The notes under the pieces were generated by a model that saw only the letters and a program-made list of their open reading frames with translations, did no database searches and had not been told where the DNA came from. From Carya illinoinensis (lineage: Eukaryota > Streptophyta > Magnoliopsida > Fagales > Juglandaceae): a DNA stretch of 64,000 nucleotides. This document shows, in pieces, positions 36,036 through 45,784 of the stretch (its first letter is position 1; every line of letters begins with the position of its first letter). The stretch covers positions 39,094,480 through 39,158,479 of the forward strand of contig NC_056756.1 of NCBI RefSeq assembly GCF_018687715.1, given 5' to 3'. Made by a program: the position numbers and the translations under genes.

Positions 36036-36716
36036 GATTTCTTGGGCAGTGTTAAAATAATTAACATTTTAAATGCAGGAGTGTAATTAAAAATTAAATA
36101 TATATAATCTACATTTAATAATACTTAAATACTTAAAAGATTCAAATAATCAAATGAGAATGAATTAAATTACAAATCATCTAAGATTTGTTACAAAACT
36201 TAATTATTTATGATGTTGAATTATTTGTTTGATACATGTTAAATATTGGCATATCTTATATTGCTTGTTCATCAATATTAGCCTTAGACCCGTTCGAGAG
36301 TTATCAATCCGCCTTAATTGAAAGATTGATAACTCTTGAATTGTCCAGAGTGGACAGTTTGGAATTGTAAGATCATTCTCGCAAACTATCGAGCTATATC
36401 TGTTATACGTCCAGCATTAAGATTTTGGCAGATTTATCCCTTGTTCTCCGGATATGCAGTTTCGGTGATGTTGTATCGACGATGGATAAGTCGGTGCACA
36501 CAACCAGACGAGCATATTTGGAGAACTATGGGGATATGCTGCCGAAATTTTGTTGGGCGTGACAGATTATAGAGGATAGGTTTGCGACTATGATCTTACA
36601 GTTCCGAATGGGATAGGACCAACTACCCGGTGTAAGGTGGCATACTCCTTGATTGATACATGATACATGCTTGTTTGTTGATGCACACGTGCTTGTTTAT
36701 AATGAAGATAGTCAGC

Positions 36717-39700
36717 ATGGATAAGAGTTGGATGCGAGTTAGCGATCGTTTGGGTCAGAATTACAACGTATATGCTGAAGGTGTTAAGAAATTCTTAGAG
36801 TTTGCATTGGGTACATGTGATAGTGATGGACGTATTAGATGCCCATGTAATACATGTAGGAATTTGCGCTCTCATAAGATAGACTTGGTGAGAGAGCATC
36901 TGTTTGTAAAAGGTATTGACAAGGGTTATACTGATTGGGTCTTACACGGGGAACCATATCCAACTTCATTCGATACTCCACATGAAGAAGAAGCTATCGA
37001 TGAAGATGTACAACCAGATGTTGTTGGAGATGAGTATGATGAGGATATGGAAGAAATGTTAGGTGACATCGGTGCGGGAATGTTTATGAATGAAGGTGGC
37101 ACGGACACATCAAGTTCAAATGATGGGGGTCATAATACTTTTGCACGATTGTGGAATGAGTCACAACGTGAGCTATATCCAGGATGCAGAAGACACAGTA
37201 AGTTGTCATTTACCGTAAGACTGCTACACATAAAATCAATGTGCCGATTATCAATTAAGGCTGTCAATATGTTACTCGAGTTGTTTAAGGAGGCACTGCC
37301 ATCAGATAATACACTTCCTCGTAACTTCTATGAAGCAAAAAAATTGAAACGAGGACTTGGATTTGATTACAACGTAATACATGCATGTAAGAATGACTGC
37401 ATATTATTTTGGCAAGAGAATGAGCAGTTGAACGAATGTCCCATATGCCACGAGTCAAGATGGACATCTGACAAACAAAATGTGCCGCAAAAGGTAGTAC
37501 GCCACTTTCCATTGACACCTAGATTACAACGATTATATATGTCACGTGCAACAGCTGCAGACATGATATGGCACTCATCAGCCAGAGTTAGAAACGATGA
37601 TATTTTATCACATCCTGCTGACTCTCAGGTGTGGAAGGAATTTGATAAGGAGCATACATGGTTTGCAGAAGAACCACGTAATGTGAGACTTGGGTTGGCA
37701 ACAGATGGATTTAATCCGTTTGGGAACATGAGTACTAGTCACAGTACTTGGCCAGTCGTACTTATGCCGTATAATCTACCACCGTGGAAGTGTATGAAAG
37801 ATCCATATTTCATGATGAGTTTGCTCATTCCAGGTCCGAGATCGCCGGGAAATGATATAGACATACACTTACAGCCATTGATTGCAGAATTGAAAGATTT
37901 GTGGGAGAATGGGGTTGTCACATTTGATTCATCAACAGGCAAGTCGTTCAAGATGCATGCTGCGGTTTTATGGACAATAAATGATTTTCCAGCATATGGA
38001 AACTTGTCAGGTTGGAGTACTAAGGGGAAAATGGCATGTCCAACATGTAACAAACATACTAAATCTGAATGGCTCACTTACGGGAGAAAATTATGTTTCA
38101 TGGGTCATCGTCGATTTCTACCTGGTGATCATAGATGGCGGGGAAATTCACAAATGTTTGATGGTACTGTTGAATGGGGCCAACCTCCACCATATTTGTC
38201 TGGTGAAGATTTACTTGCACAATTTGTAGATGTTGGTTGTAATGAATTTGGTAAAAAACAACGAAAGAGAAAACGAGCTACTTCTGAGTTGAATTGGACT
38301 AAGAAGAGTATATTTTTCGATCTTCCATACTGGTCAAAGTTAAAATTACGGCACAGTCTTGATGTTATGCATATTGAAAAAAATATATGCGAATCCGTAT
38401 TGGGAACATTGATGTCAATTGAAGGAAAAACGAAGGATACATTAAACTCAAGGAAGGATTTGAAGCGGTTGGGAATAAGACCGGAAATGCAGTTGCAAGA
38501 AAATGGTTCGTCCGTTTACATGCCGATTGGGTGGTATACATTGTCAAGGAATGAAAGGGCTACTTTTTGTGAGTGGATAATGAAAATTAAATTACCAGAT
38601 GGTTATGCCTCGAATTTGACAAGGTGTGTGCGAACAAATGATTGGAAAATAACTGGGTTAAAAAGTCATGATTGTCATGTCCTTTTGCAGCGTATCTTGC
38701 CTATTGGTATACGTGGGTACTTGACTAGAGACGTGCGCGTGGCTTTGACTGAGTTGGGTTTATTTTTCAAAGACTTATGTGCACGGACATTAAATGTAGA
38801 AGCTTTGGATCGAATGGAACGGGAAATTCCCATCATATTGTGTAAGCTAGAAAGTATTTACCCACCGTCATTTTTCGATGTCATGGTTCACCTGGCCGTC
38901 CATTTGCCACGTGAGGCTCGACTTGCAGGACCAGTTCAGTATAGATGGATGTATCCCATTGAACGATTTCTTGGGAAGTTGAAACGAACAGTTGGTAATA
39001 AAGCTCGCCCAGAAGGATCAATTGCAGAAGCATATATTGATGATGAGTGGCATACCTTCTGTTCCAAATATTTCCACGGAGTTGACACTAGGTTTGATCG
39101 GCCAGAAAGAAACTTTGACGTTGACAGAGCAAGACAACGAAATGTGTTTTCCGTGTTTTCCCAACAAGTACGTCCACTTGGTGCAGTGCGTGGTTATGAC
39201 TTATGTGGAAGAGAGTTTGAGAAAGCTCAGTGGTACGTGCTGAACAATTGCCCTGACATAGAGATTTACTTGAAGTAAGTATTAATCTTTTCTTAATTTA
39301 GTATTCGCTCATTTACTTTCGCAAAATTCTAATAATATAAAATACATGTCGTAATCATCAATTTCAGTGATCATATTAACATGCTCAAGGAACTAGGAGT
39401 AAATGATATAGACCGGAAACATGAAGAGGAGTTTCCGAGATGGTTTGAACAACAGGTAATGACATTACATATGCGACACTTCATTCAATACAAATAGAAA
39501 ATATTGATTGTTTTTTTTATTGATATAATAGACGTTTTACTTAATATGTAGGTTGTACAAATGCATGCCAATAATCCAAACGATATATCAGATGAATTGT
39601 ATGCATTAGCGCGTGGCCCATCGAGACGGGCTACAAGATATTCTGCATGTATTTCTCGTGGTAGTAGGTATCACACAATAGATCGAGATCATTATAGGAA

Positions 39701-40277
39701 AACACAAAATAGTGGTGTCCTAGTTGAGGGAAGTCATGATGGAGAAAATATTGATTTCTATGGAGTGATTGTTGATATAATTGGAATGAAATATTTGGGG
39801 GAGCTTGCAGTGTATCTGTTTAAGTGTGATTGGTGGGATTTAAGCAATCCTCGAACTGGAGTCCGTGATGATGAATATTTCTTGAGTATTAATACATCAA
39901 GAAAATGGTACGAGGATGATCCATTTATTTTAGCTTCTCAAGCATCTCAAGTATTCTACTTAGATGACCCGAAGTTGGGAACTCAATGGCGAGTAGTACA
40001 AAAATATGCTCCAAGAAATATATATGATGTTATCCCTCAGGCAGAAGGGCGAGATGAAGAAGAAGATGATGCCTCTACTCAAGAAGCATACCAAGAGAGT
40101 CAGCCCGTCTTTAATTTGTTTGTGGATTTGAGCCAGTATGAGATGATTCCATTGAATAGAGAAGATATTGAGGCTGAAATTGTTGATGCGACACTTGAGC
40201 AAAGTGTTGATTCATCTGAACTATCTACAGAAGATGAGACTGAATTGTCAAATGATACTGATACAGATAGTGATTGA
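36717..40277 (+). CDS. TNPD-like CACTA transposase
   Basis: Three exons, 36717-39274, 39368-39455 and 39552-40277, join in frame to about 1123 residues; all borders are GT-AG. I chose the ATG at 36717 (MDKSWMRVSDRL), which is where plant CACTA transposases start, over an in-frame ATG at 36660. An N-terminal transposase-associated domain (about 1-80, CPCNTCRN zinc motif) comes first, then the Transposase_21 catalytic core (about 250-560; LGLATDGFNPFGNMSTSHST, MHAAVLWTINDFPAYGNLSG, HSLDVMHIEKNICESVLGTL), then DUF4218 (about 680-800; HLAVHLPREARLAGPVQYRW) and, in exon 3, DUF4216 (FYGVIVDIIGMKYLGELAVY to QVFYLDDPKLGTQW). The enzyme cuts and moves the element. No stop or frameshift was seen, so it may be active. 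Confidence 0.93.
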
Positions 40278-40351
40278 CGAATTATATTTTCACATTACGT
40301 GATGATGAGCACTATTTTACTTAATGAATATTGTATCAGTTTTTTGAAATT

Positions 40352-41857
40352 ATGCCTCCGAAGAGAAAGGAAGTGCGCAACCCATCTCCACCTGTTCCTA
40401 GCTCTCCTTCAGACTCACCATTAGAGATTGACTCTACAGAACAAGGTAAAATTCTAATAGTCATAAAAGTTATTAATTAAGATTATAATAGAAAATTGAT
40501 TATAATGTTATATATCATGATGACTTCACAGTACAATCTCGTCAAGGTCGAGGCACTACGAGAGGCGTGACGTTGGAAAAATATCGTAAGGTGGGTAAGA
40601 TCAAAGTTAACATTCTTGATGAACATACCGGAGGCGAAGGACAACCAGCAGCTTGGCTTGCATCGCATGTGGGTGCTCTTACACGAACTTATGCACCTTT
40701 GGCAACAAGTTCATGGAAGAAAGTCCCCCAAGATGTTAAGGACCTTATCAAGAAGCGTTGTTTGGTAATGTTTAATAAATGAAATTTAATTGGACTTATA
40801 ATTTTATTTTACTTTAAAGTTAGAATATTATAAATGATAATATTTTTGTCCAAACTTTTGTCTGTAAGGATGATTTCGAAATAAATTTTGGTCGGAGAGA
40901 GGAGCGTAAAACTGTGGAAGAGCTTATGAGTAATGCATTCCGCAAGTATAAGGCGAGGTGTCATGAGCATTATAATAAGTTTGAGAATAGTGAAGAAGCA
41001 CGCCAACATCCTTTTCAAGATGTGCAACCTTCTGATTGGGAAAAACTTTGTGACATGTTTGAGGATTCATCATATAAGGTATAATTAATTTAATTATTTT
41101 AGTCCTATTTTTAATTTCGCTTTCTAATATTTTCAATTCTTATGTAGGAGCGAAGTTCTATAAACAAAACAAATAGATCAAAATTGAAGATTACTCATCA
41201 TGCAGGCTCAAGATCTTTCCACCGCCTCTCTAAAAAATTGGTATTGCTATTCTTTCATTTGTATATAGTTAACTGAATATATCAATCATAATGACTTTAT
41301 ATCTTAACAAATCTTTATTATAGCAAGATTCAGATGCCAATTATGATCTGACAAAATTATATGCTGCATCACATACTAATCGTAATGGAGAGTGGAGTCA
41401 TCCTGATGCCCGTGAAAATTATGTAAGTATTATAATTTGTTTTAAATAAATATATTTGAATATTTATGATGATATTAACTCTTTATCTTATGTGTAGGAT
41501 AAAATGGTTGCCCTGCGTGCTGAATCTGCGTCAGATCAAAATTCCTCAAATACAGATGTTGAGATTTTTACACAAGTTCTGGGTGAACGTTCAGGATATT
41601 TGAGGGGTTTGGGTCGCTGTGTAAAACCTTCTCCCTCTTCCTCTTCTTCCGGGTCTGCCTCTATAGCTCAAGAGAATGCGAATCGTAGAATTGAAGAATT
41701 GATTGCAAAACAACAAGAGTTAGAGGCTCAATTGGCGAGACAAGGAGACATGGAGATGCGCCTCAAACAACATGAAGAAGAACAAGCAGAGTTCAGGAGA
41801 GATATGCAACTCCAAATGCAACAGCTTATGCAACAGTACAGGCCTCCAACCAACTGA
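40352..41857 (+). CDS. En/Spm-family second transposase gene (Transposase_24 / TNPA-like)
   Basis: Six exons join in frame to 362 residues: 40352-40445, 40532-40764, 40869-41078, 41148-41240, 41324-41422, 41498-41857. It starts MPPKRKEVRNPSPPVPSSPS, then RGTTRGVTLEKYRK, WKKVPQDVKDLIKKRCL, DWEKLCDMFEDSSYK, INKTNRSKLKITHHAGSRSF, HTNRNGEWSHPDARENYDKM and a Gln/Glu-rich coiled coil ending MQQLMQQYRPPTN. The middle matches the plant Transposase_24 (Ptta/En/Spm) family. It lies 74 bp downstream of the TNPD-like gene, on the same strand, so the two may share transcripts. By analogy with TNPA it probably binds the CGTTCGAACG repeats; that is inference. Confidence 0.88.
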
Positions 41858-42044
41858 TGGTTTTTTACGTCTAGCTTATGACATTATCTAATTATGTATG
41901 AACAATGCTAGTTTTATGGTTATTTATTTCTTCGCACTTATTATAAAACTTTTGTGAGTAATTAAACAGTTCTTAATTTATATTTTTCAAATAATATGGA
42001 TGTCTATTTAGTTTTTTTATAATTATTGGTTTTAATAAAAATAA

Positions 42045-42594
42045 TATCCGTTCGAACGACAAAGTCACGTTCGAACATTAATGGGCATGCCGTTCAAACG
42101 ATAATGTAACGTTCAAACGTCAACTCGCAAACCGTTCGAACGATACCAGATGCTCAAAAAACCGTTCAAACGCATGACATTACCATATCGTTCGAACGTT
42201 GATCATCACCGTTCGATCTCTTATACCGTTCGATCGTCTCATTTAACGTTCGAACGTATTTCTACTGATCGTTTGAACGTATCTTGATAACCGTTCAAAA
42301 CAAACATTGACGTTCGAACGGTATATGAGAAGCATTCGAACGCCATTCTGGGACGAATTTTAACCGTGACAAAAAAAGCATCGTTCGAACGGTATCGAAC
42401 GGTCACTTTCAAAATCGTTCCAAAAGATATATTTTGGGACGAAATTGTGTTTTTCGTCCCAATATATCTTCTGGGACAGTGATGTTGGGACGAGCTTGGG
42501 ACGAAATTTTTTCGTCCCAAAAAATCTTTCGGAACGAAATCGATATATTTTGGGACGAAAATTTTCGTCCCAAAATATGTTTTTTGTTGTAGTG
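42045..42594. repeat. Right subterminal region of the CACTA element
   Basis: About twelve CGTTCGAACG-like motifs in both arrangements (42045-42400) are followed by multiple TTGGGACGAAA/TCGTCCCAA inverted motifs up to the terminal TGTTGTAGTG. It mirrors 31980-32340. Confidence 0.8.
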
Positions 42595-42923
42595 ACAATC
42601 AATCATCTTTCAAAATTTTCAAATTTAATTTTTAAAAAAATTCATGCACATGTGAAAAATGTATTTTAATGCTTTATGATAAAATATTAATTTTGAGCAT
42701 TAATTCTAATTTCGAATTTTAAGAGATTTACAACATTACTCTATGACTTTAATGTGAACTTGTTTCCTTCTTGCTCATACTTGATTCTTTGATGTGCTTG
42801 ATTCCATTGTATGGACAACTTGAGCTTGAAAATCCTTTATTCTTTGAATTCATTTGTTATCATCAAAATCTATGTGTAGATTTATAATCACATGAAACTT
42901 GAAACCTTAGGTTTAACACTTTG

Positions 42924-44175
42924 CTTTTTGCTTTTTTTTTTTTTAATAAATTTTCTATAGTATTTTTTTTTTTTTTTGAGCAACTATTGATATTAAAGAT
43001 GACAAGAACTAGATCTACATTTAGCACTTTCCAATCTACCATTAGCTTGGAAGTAGGAGATTATATGATGAGAATTTCTGCCATTGGGCAACAAATTGGT
43101 GGCTACTAAAATCTGGAAGTGCTTGGACATTATATATTACACATTGACAACAGATGAACTCTACTAATACAATAATACAATACTTAGAGGAAATATAAGC
43201 CTCGTAAAAGGTCCTTAGATGGGAAAAGAAAGTTTAGTACAAATCTTGATATCTTCTATATTTATTGAGTTAATTAGTGAATCACTGGAAACCTTGTTAA
43301 CTCTACTTCAAAATCTTAATCTCTTATGAATTTTATAAATATGTTAGAAGGTTTTATCATAAAAAAGAAGAGTAGGATCCATACTATTTGTGTTGGAACT
43401 TGCCACCATGAATGATGGCATGAAATCAGAGAGCTATCAGAGCACCCTGATGATTTTTTTGATGTTGCTTTACAATGTTGTTTGGGGTTCTAACTTACAT
43501 ATATATATATATATATATTATATAAAACCTTGCCAAGAAAATATATTTTGAGGTTTTGAATTACTTTCCTTGAATAGTCATGGGTATGGGTTTAACTAAG
43601 AGTTAGGACAAACTGGTTTGACTAGTTTGGATTTGATCAAGTTTTGTTTTATATAGACTTATCAAAAAACAAGTTTTGTAATAAGCAGTCAGAAAACAAG
43701 CAAAAATTGGAGTTCTAGACTTTAAAATAGTTATGGACTTTAAACAAGCAAAGAAAACAAGTAAAATAATTGAGTTACTTTAAACTTTATAAATGTAAGT
43801 TTTAGGGATTTATTTTATTTTAGTAAAACTTTAGCTGAGATTTCTAGACTATTTCCATTTTATCTGTTTTATGGTGGTATTTTTATTATTATATGAAAGA
43901 TATATATCTACAGCTTCTCCTACTAATGCTATGGTAGTATAGGTTGTTGCTTGACATTGTTGTAAAGCCATTTTGCTCCTTTTAGAAAGGTCTGGGTATA
44001 AGCACAACAGGCTAGGACTGTGTTAAATGAGACTATATAAGCACTGCAAGCTGGGAGTTCTATTACTCCTCTTTTCATTTCTTCTTCTCTTTTCTCTATG
44101 TGTGTGTGTGTTTTTTTTTCTTTCTTTCTTATAATCAGCCAAGTATTGATTGGTTGTGTAAAATCCAATCATTTA
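42924..44175. other. Intergenic, TA microsatellite, nothing else recognised
   Basis: The sequence begins just after the Copia target duplication with T-rich runs. A (TA)n microsatellite lies near 43499-43518. A TGTTGGAAC at 43391 and a TATAAG-containing promoter-like stretch near 44030-44100 could belong to an old LTR, but I found no matching end or target duplication. Confidence 0.4.
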
Positions 44176-44679
44176 GAGCAAGTATTAGAATGCTTATTCT
44201 ACATTGTATTCATTGTGTAAAATCCAGCCCTCAATATATGCCATTTTGGAACAGCCTATCCAACCCACTGTACATGCCATTTTCGAAGTTAACAACCAGC
44301 CCACAAAACATGTCTCTTTGGTCAACATAGTGCAAACACAAAAACTATCCAGTACTCAGCTGCTATAAACTAGTTTGGATTAGTGACAAGTTGTATAAAT
44401 TGTCCAGTGCTCAGCATCTATACAACATGAAGATGTCTCATGTTAAAAGAGAAAGTAAATGTGCTCAGTAGAGAGATAGAGAGGACATTAAAAATAGGGG
44501 CAAAAATTGACTCTCTCTAACTTAAAATACATACTAGAAGAAGGGAATTAATACAATTAATATTAACCATTAACTACAAAACTAAGTCAAGTCATGATAT
44601 TATGAGCCTGAACAACATTCATTACAAACCATCTACAAAATTCAATTCTTCATTTGGTTTGTGAATTTTGAAGGGTTAT

Positions 44680-44906
44680 GTTGTGGGAGCTTTGAGTATA
44701 TTCAGAGGCGGATATATTGGTGTTTCAGCAAAATAATCAATTTAAAGGCGTTGATGACCTTCGAATGAATCACGTCTGATGAACCTACGACGTTGAGGAG
44801 TACGACGAGGTGTAGAAGATGTTCCCTTGGATATCATTGCAATTACTTGCATCATATCCAACTCATGATCAAAATAATCATCATCAAAATTTGAAAAGGG
44901 ATCCAT
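44680..44906 (-). pseudogene. N-terminal fragment of a PIF/Harbinger transposase-like protein
   Basis: From the ATG at 44906 the frame reads MDPFSNFDDDYFDHELDMMQ, then TPQRRRFIRRDSFEGHQRL, a stop at 44742-44744, and DYFAETPIYPP beyond it. The acidic start, the RR-IxRD..EGHxRL phrase and DYF.E.P.YPP are the usual opening of plant Harbinger transposases. The catalytic DDE domain is absent. A TATA box (CTATAAATAG, 44977-44986) lies 71 bp upstream of the ATG. A deletion derivative that may still be transcribed; no function expected. Confidence 0.65.
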
Positions 44907-44976
44907 AGCAAATTGAGGGAAGAAAAATAGAGGATTGGAGGAAGGAAGTTTTGTTTTTGATGAGTAGAGAATGAGT

Positions 44977-44986
44977 CTATTTATAG
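44977..44986 (-). promoter_or_regulatory. TATA box of the Harbinger fragment
   Basis: CTATAAATAG on the - strand, 71 bp before the ATG at 44906, is a near-perfect plant TATA box. Confidence 0.6.
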
Positions 44987-45572
44987 AGTTTGATCCTCAA
45001 CTATTAGTTACAACTAATAAAGTTGGTAAAAGAAGAAGGGTTGGCCAAAATTAGTTCATTCAAGAATTGTAGATGGTGATTGGTTGTTATAGAAAGTTGT
45101 TGGCATGTTTGTTGGCTTCAACCACAATTCTAAATATAAAAGTTGGGTAGAATAAATGTTGGTGTATTTATATATGTGATTGTTGGGTGAATGATCGGCA
45201 AAATATATGTATTGAAAATTAAGTCGAGGGAAAAAATAGTATGTTTATAATAATTTGTAGTTAAATAGTTAAATAATAATTTATTTAATAAATTTATTAA
45301 CTAATATATGAAGTGTATTTGTAAAATATTAAAAAAATTAAATATTATTAAAATATATAATATTTTATTATTATTTAGACTTTAAGATAGCTAGTTTAAT
45401 GTGGACTAATCTATTTAGAAGTCTAATTTAGAGCTAAAAGTTAACATTCTAACTAAATTATAGACTTGGCAATGGCTAGTGCTCTTACATTGTTTAAATG
45501 AAGAACTAAATGGTAGGTTGATTTGACACTATACAATCCATTTTTTGTACAATCCATTGTTGAGCTAAGCTA

Positions 45573-45762
45573 CACATAAGCCCACACACCACACAGTTTT
45601 TTTTATTAATTTTTTATTTTTTTTTTCAAATTTTTTTAGTTTATTTTTTAAAACTAATTAAATTTTTTTACTCATCATCTATATACCAAACATTTGATAA
45701 AAGAAAAAAATTAAAAAAATTAAAAAAAAAAAAAGTATAGTGTGTGGTGTGTAGGCTTATGT
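45573..45762. mobile_element. 190-bp MITE with ~24-bp inverted ends
   Basis: The left end ACATAAGCCCACACACCACA(CAG) and the right end (TAG)TGTGTGGTGTGTAGGCTTATGT are reverse complements with one or two changes. The centre is A/T homopolymer-rich. No coding capacity; family not determined. Confidence 0.8.
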
Positions 45763-45784
45763 TTAGAATTTTTCTAGTTTATTA

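Larger units (their letters stand above)
31960..42594 (+). mobile_element. CACTA (En/Spm-type) DNA transposon, 10.6 kb, apparently complete
   Basis: Ends are CACTACAACAAAAA and its reverse complement TTTTTGTTGTAGTG. The 3-bp duplication ACA (31957-31959, 42595-42597) flanks it and the Copia LTR resumes exactly on both sides. Next to the ends are direct and inverted TTGGGACGAAA/TCGTCCCAA motifs and clusters of CGTTCGAACG palindromes. It carries a TNPD-like transposase, an En/Spm-family second gene, and an accessory gene on the opposite strand. All three have open, splice-consistent reading frames. It looks potentially autonomous. Confidence 0.95.
23037..42918 (-). mobile_element. Ty1/Copia LTR retrotransposon, nested host of the CACTA element
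   Basis: Two ~1.4-kb LTRs bound the element and a perfect 5-bp duplication CTTTG (23032-23036 and 42919-42923) flanks it. On the - strand the order is LTR, primer-binding site for initiator tRNA-Met, gag, integrase, reverse transcriptase, RNase H, polypurine tract, LTR, which is the Copia order. The reverse transcriptase has YVDD. Several stops and frameshifts inactivate it. The right LTR is interrupted at 31959 by the CACTA element. An unusual feature is a pair of opposite-strand ORFs between RNase H and the polypurine tract. A solo LTR of the same family is at 2943-4331. Confidence 0.95.
30879..42918 (-). repeat. Copia 5' LTR, split by the CACTA element
   Basis: The LTR occupies 30879-31959 and 42595-42918, about 1402 bp when the 3-bp CACTA target duplication is counted once. 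It pairs with 23037-24435. The two LTRs share repeats and length and differ by several substitutions per 100 bp at their outer end and fewer elsewhere. Confidence 0.92.
44176..45484 (-). mobile_element. PIF/Harbinger-type derivative
   Basis: The right end, read on the - strand, starts GAGCACTAGCCATTGCC and the proposed left end starts GAGCAAGTATTAGAATGC; both are flanked by TTA, the usual 3-bp Harbinger duplication. The element contains the start of a plant Harbinger transposase-like protein with its own TATA box. Left-end similarity is weak, so that boundary is uncertain. Confidence 0.5.

Noticed and set aside
36336..36572. 78-residue + strand frame as a first coding exon of the transposase
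   Set aside because: No matching domain; it lies in the inferred leader intron, and the standard MDKSW start at 36717 explains the gene.
32080..42400. Regular palindromes as a possible CRISPR array
   Set aside because: The host is a plant, spacing is irregular and the motifs belong to a CACTA element.
43391..44340. Possible Copia solo LTR starting TGTTGGAAC with a TATA-like sequence
   Set aside because: No matching CA end with a target duplication could be found.
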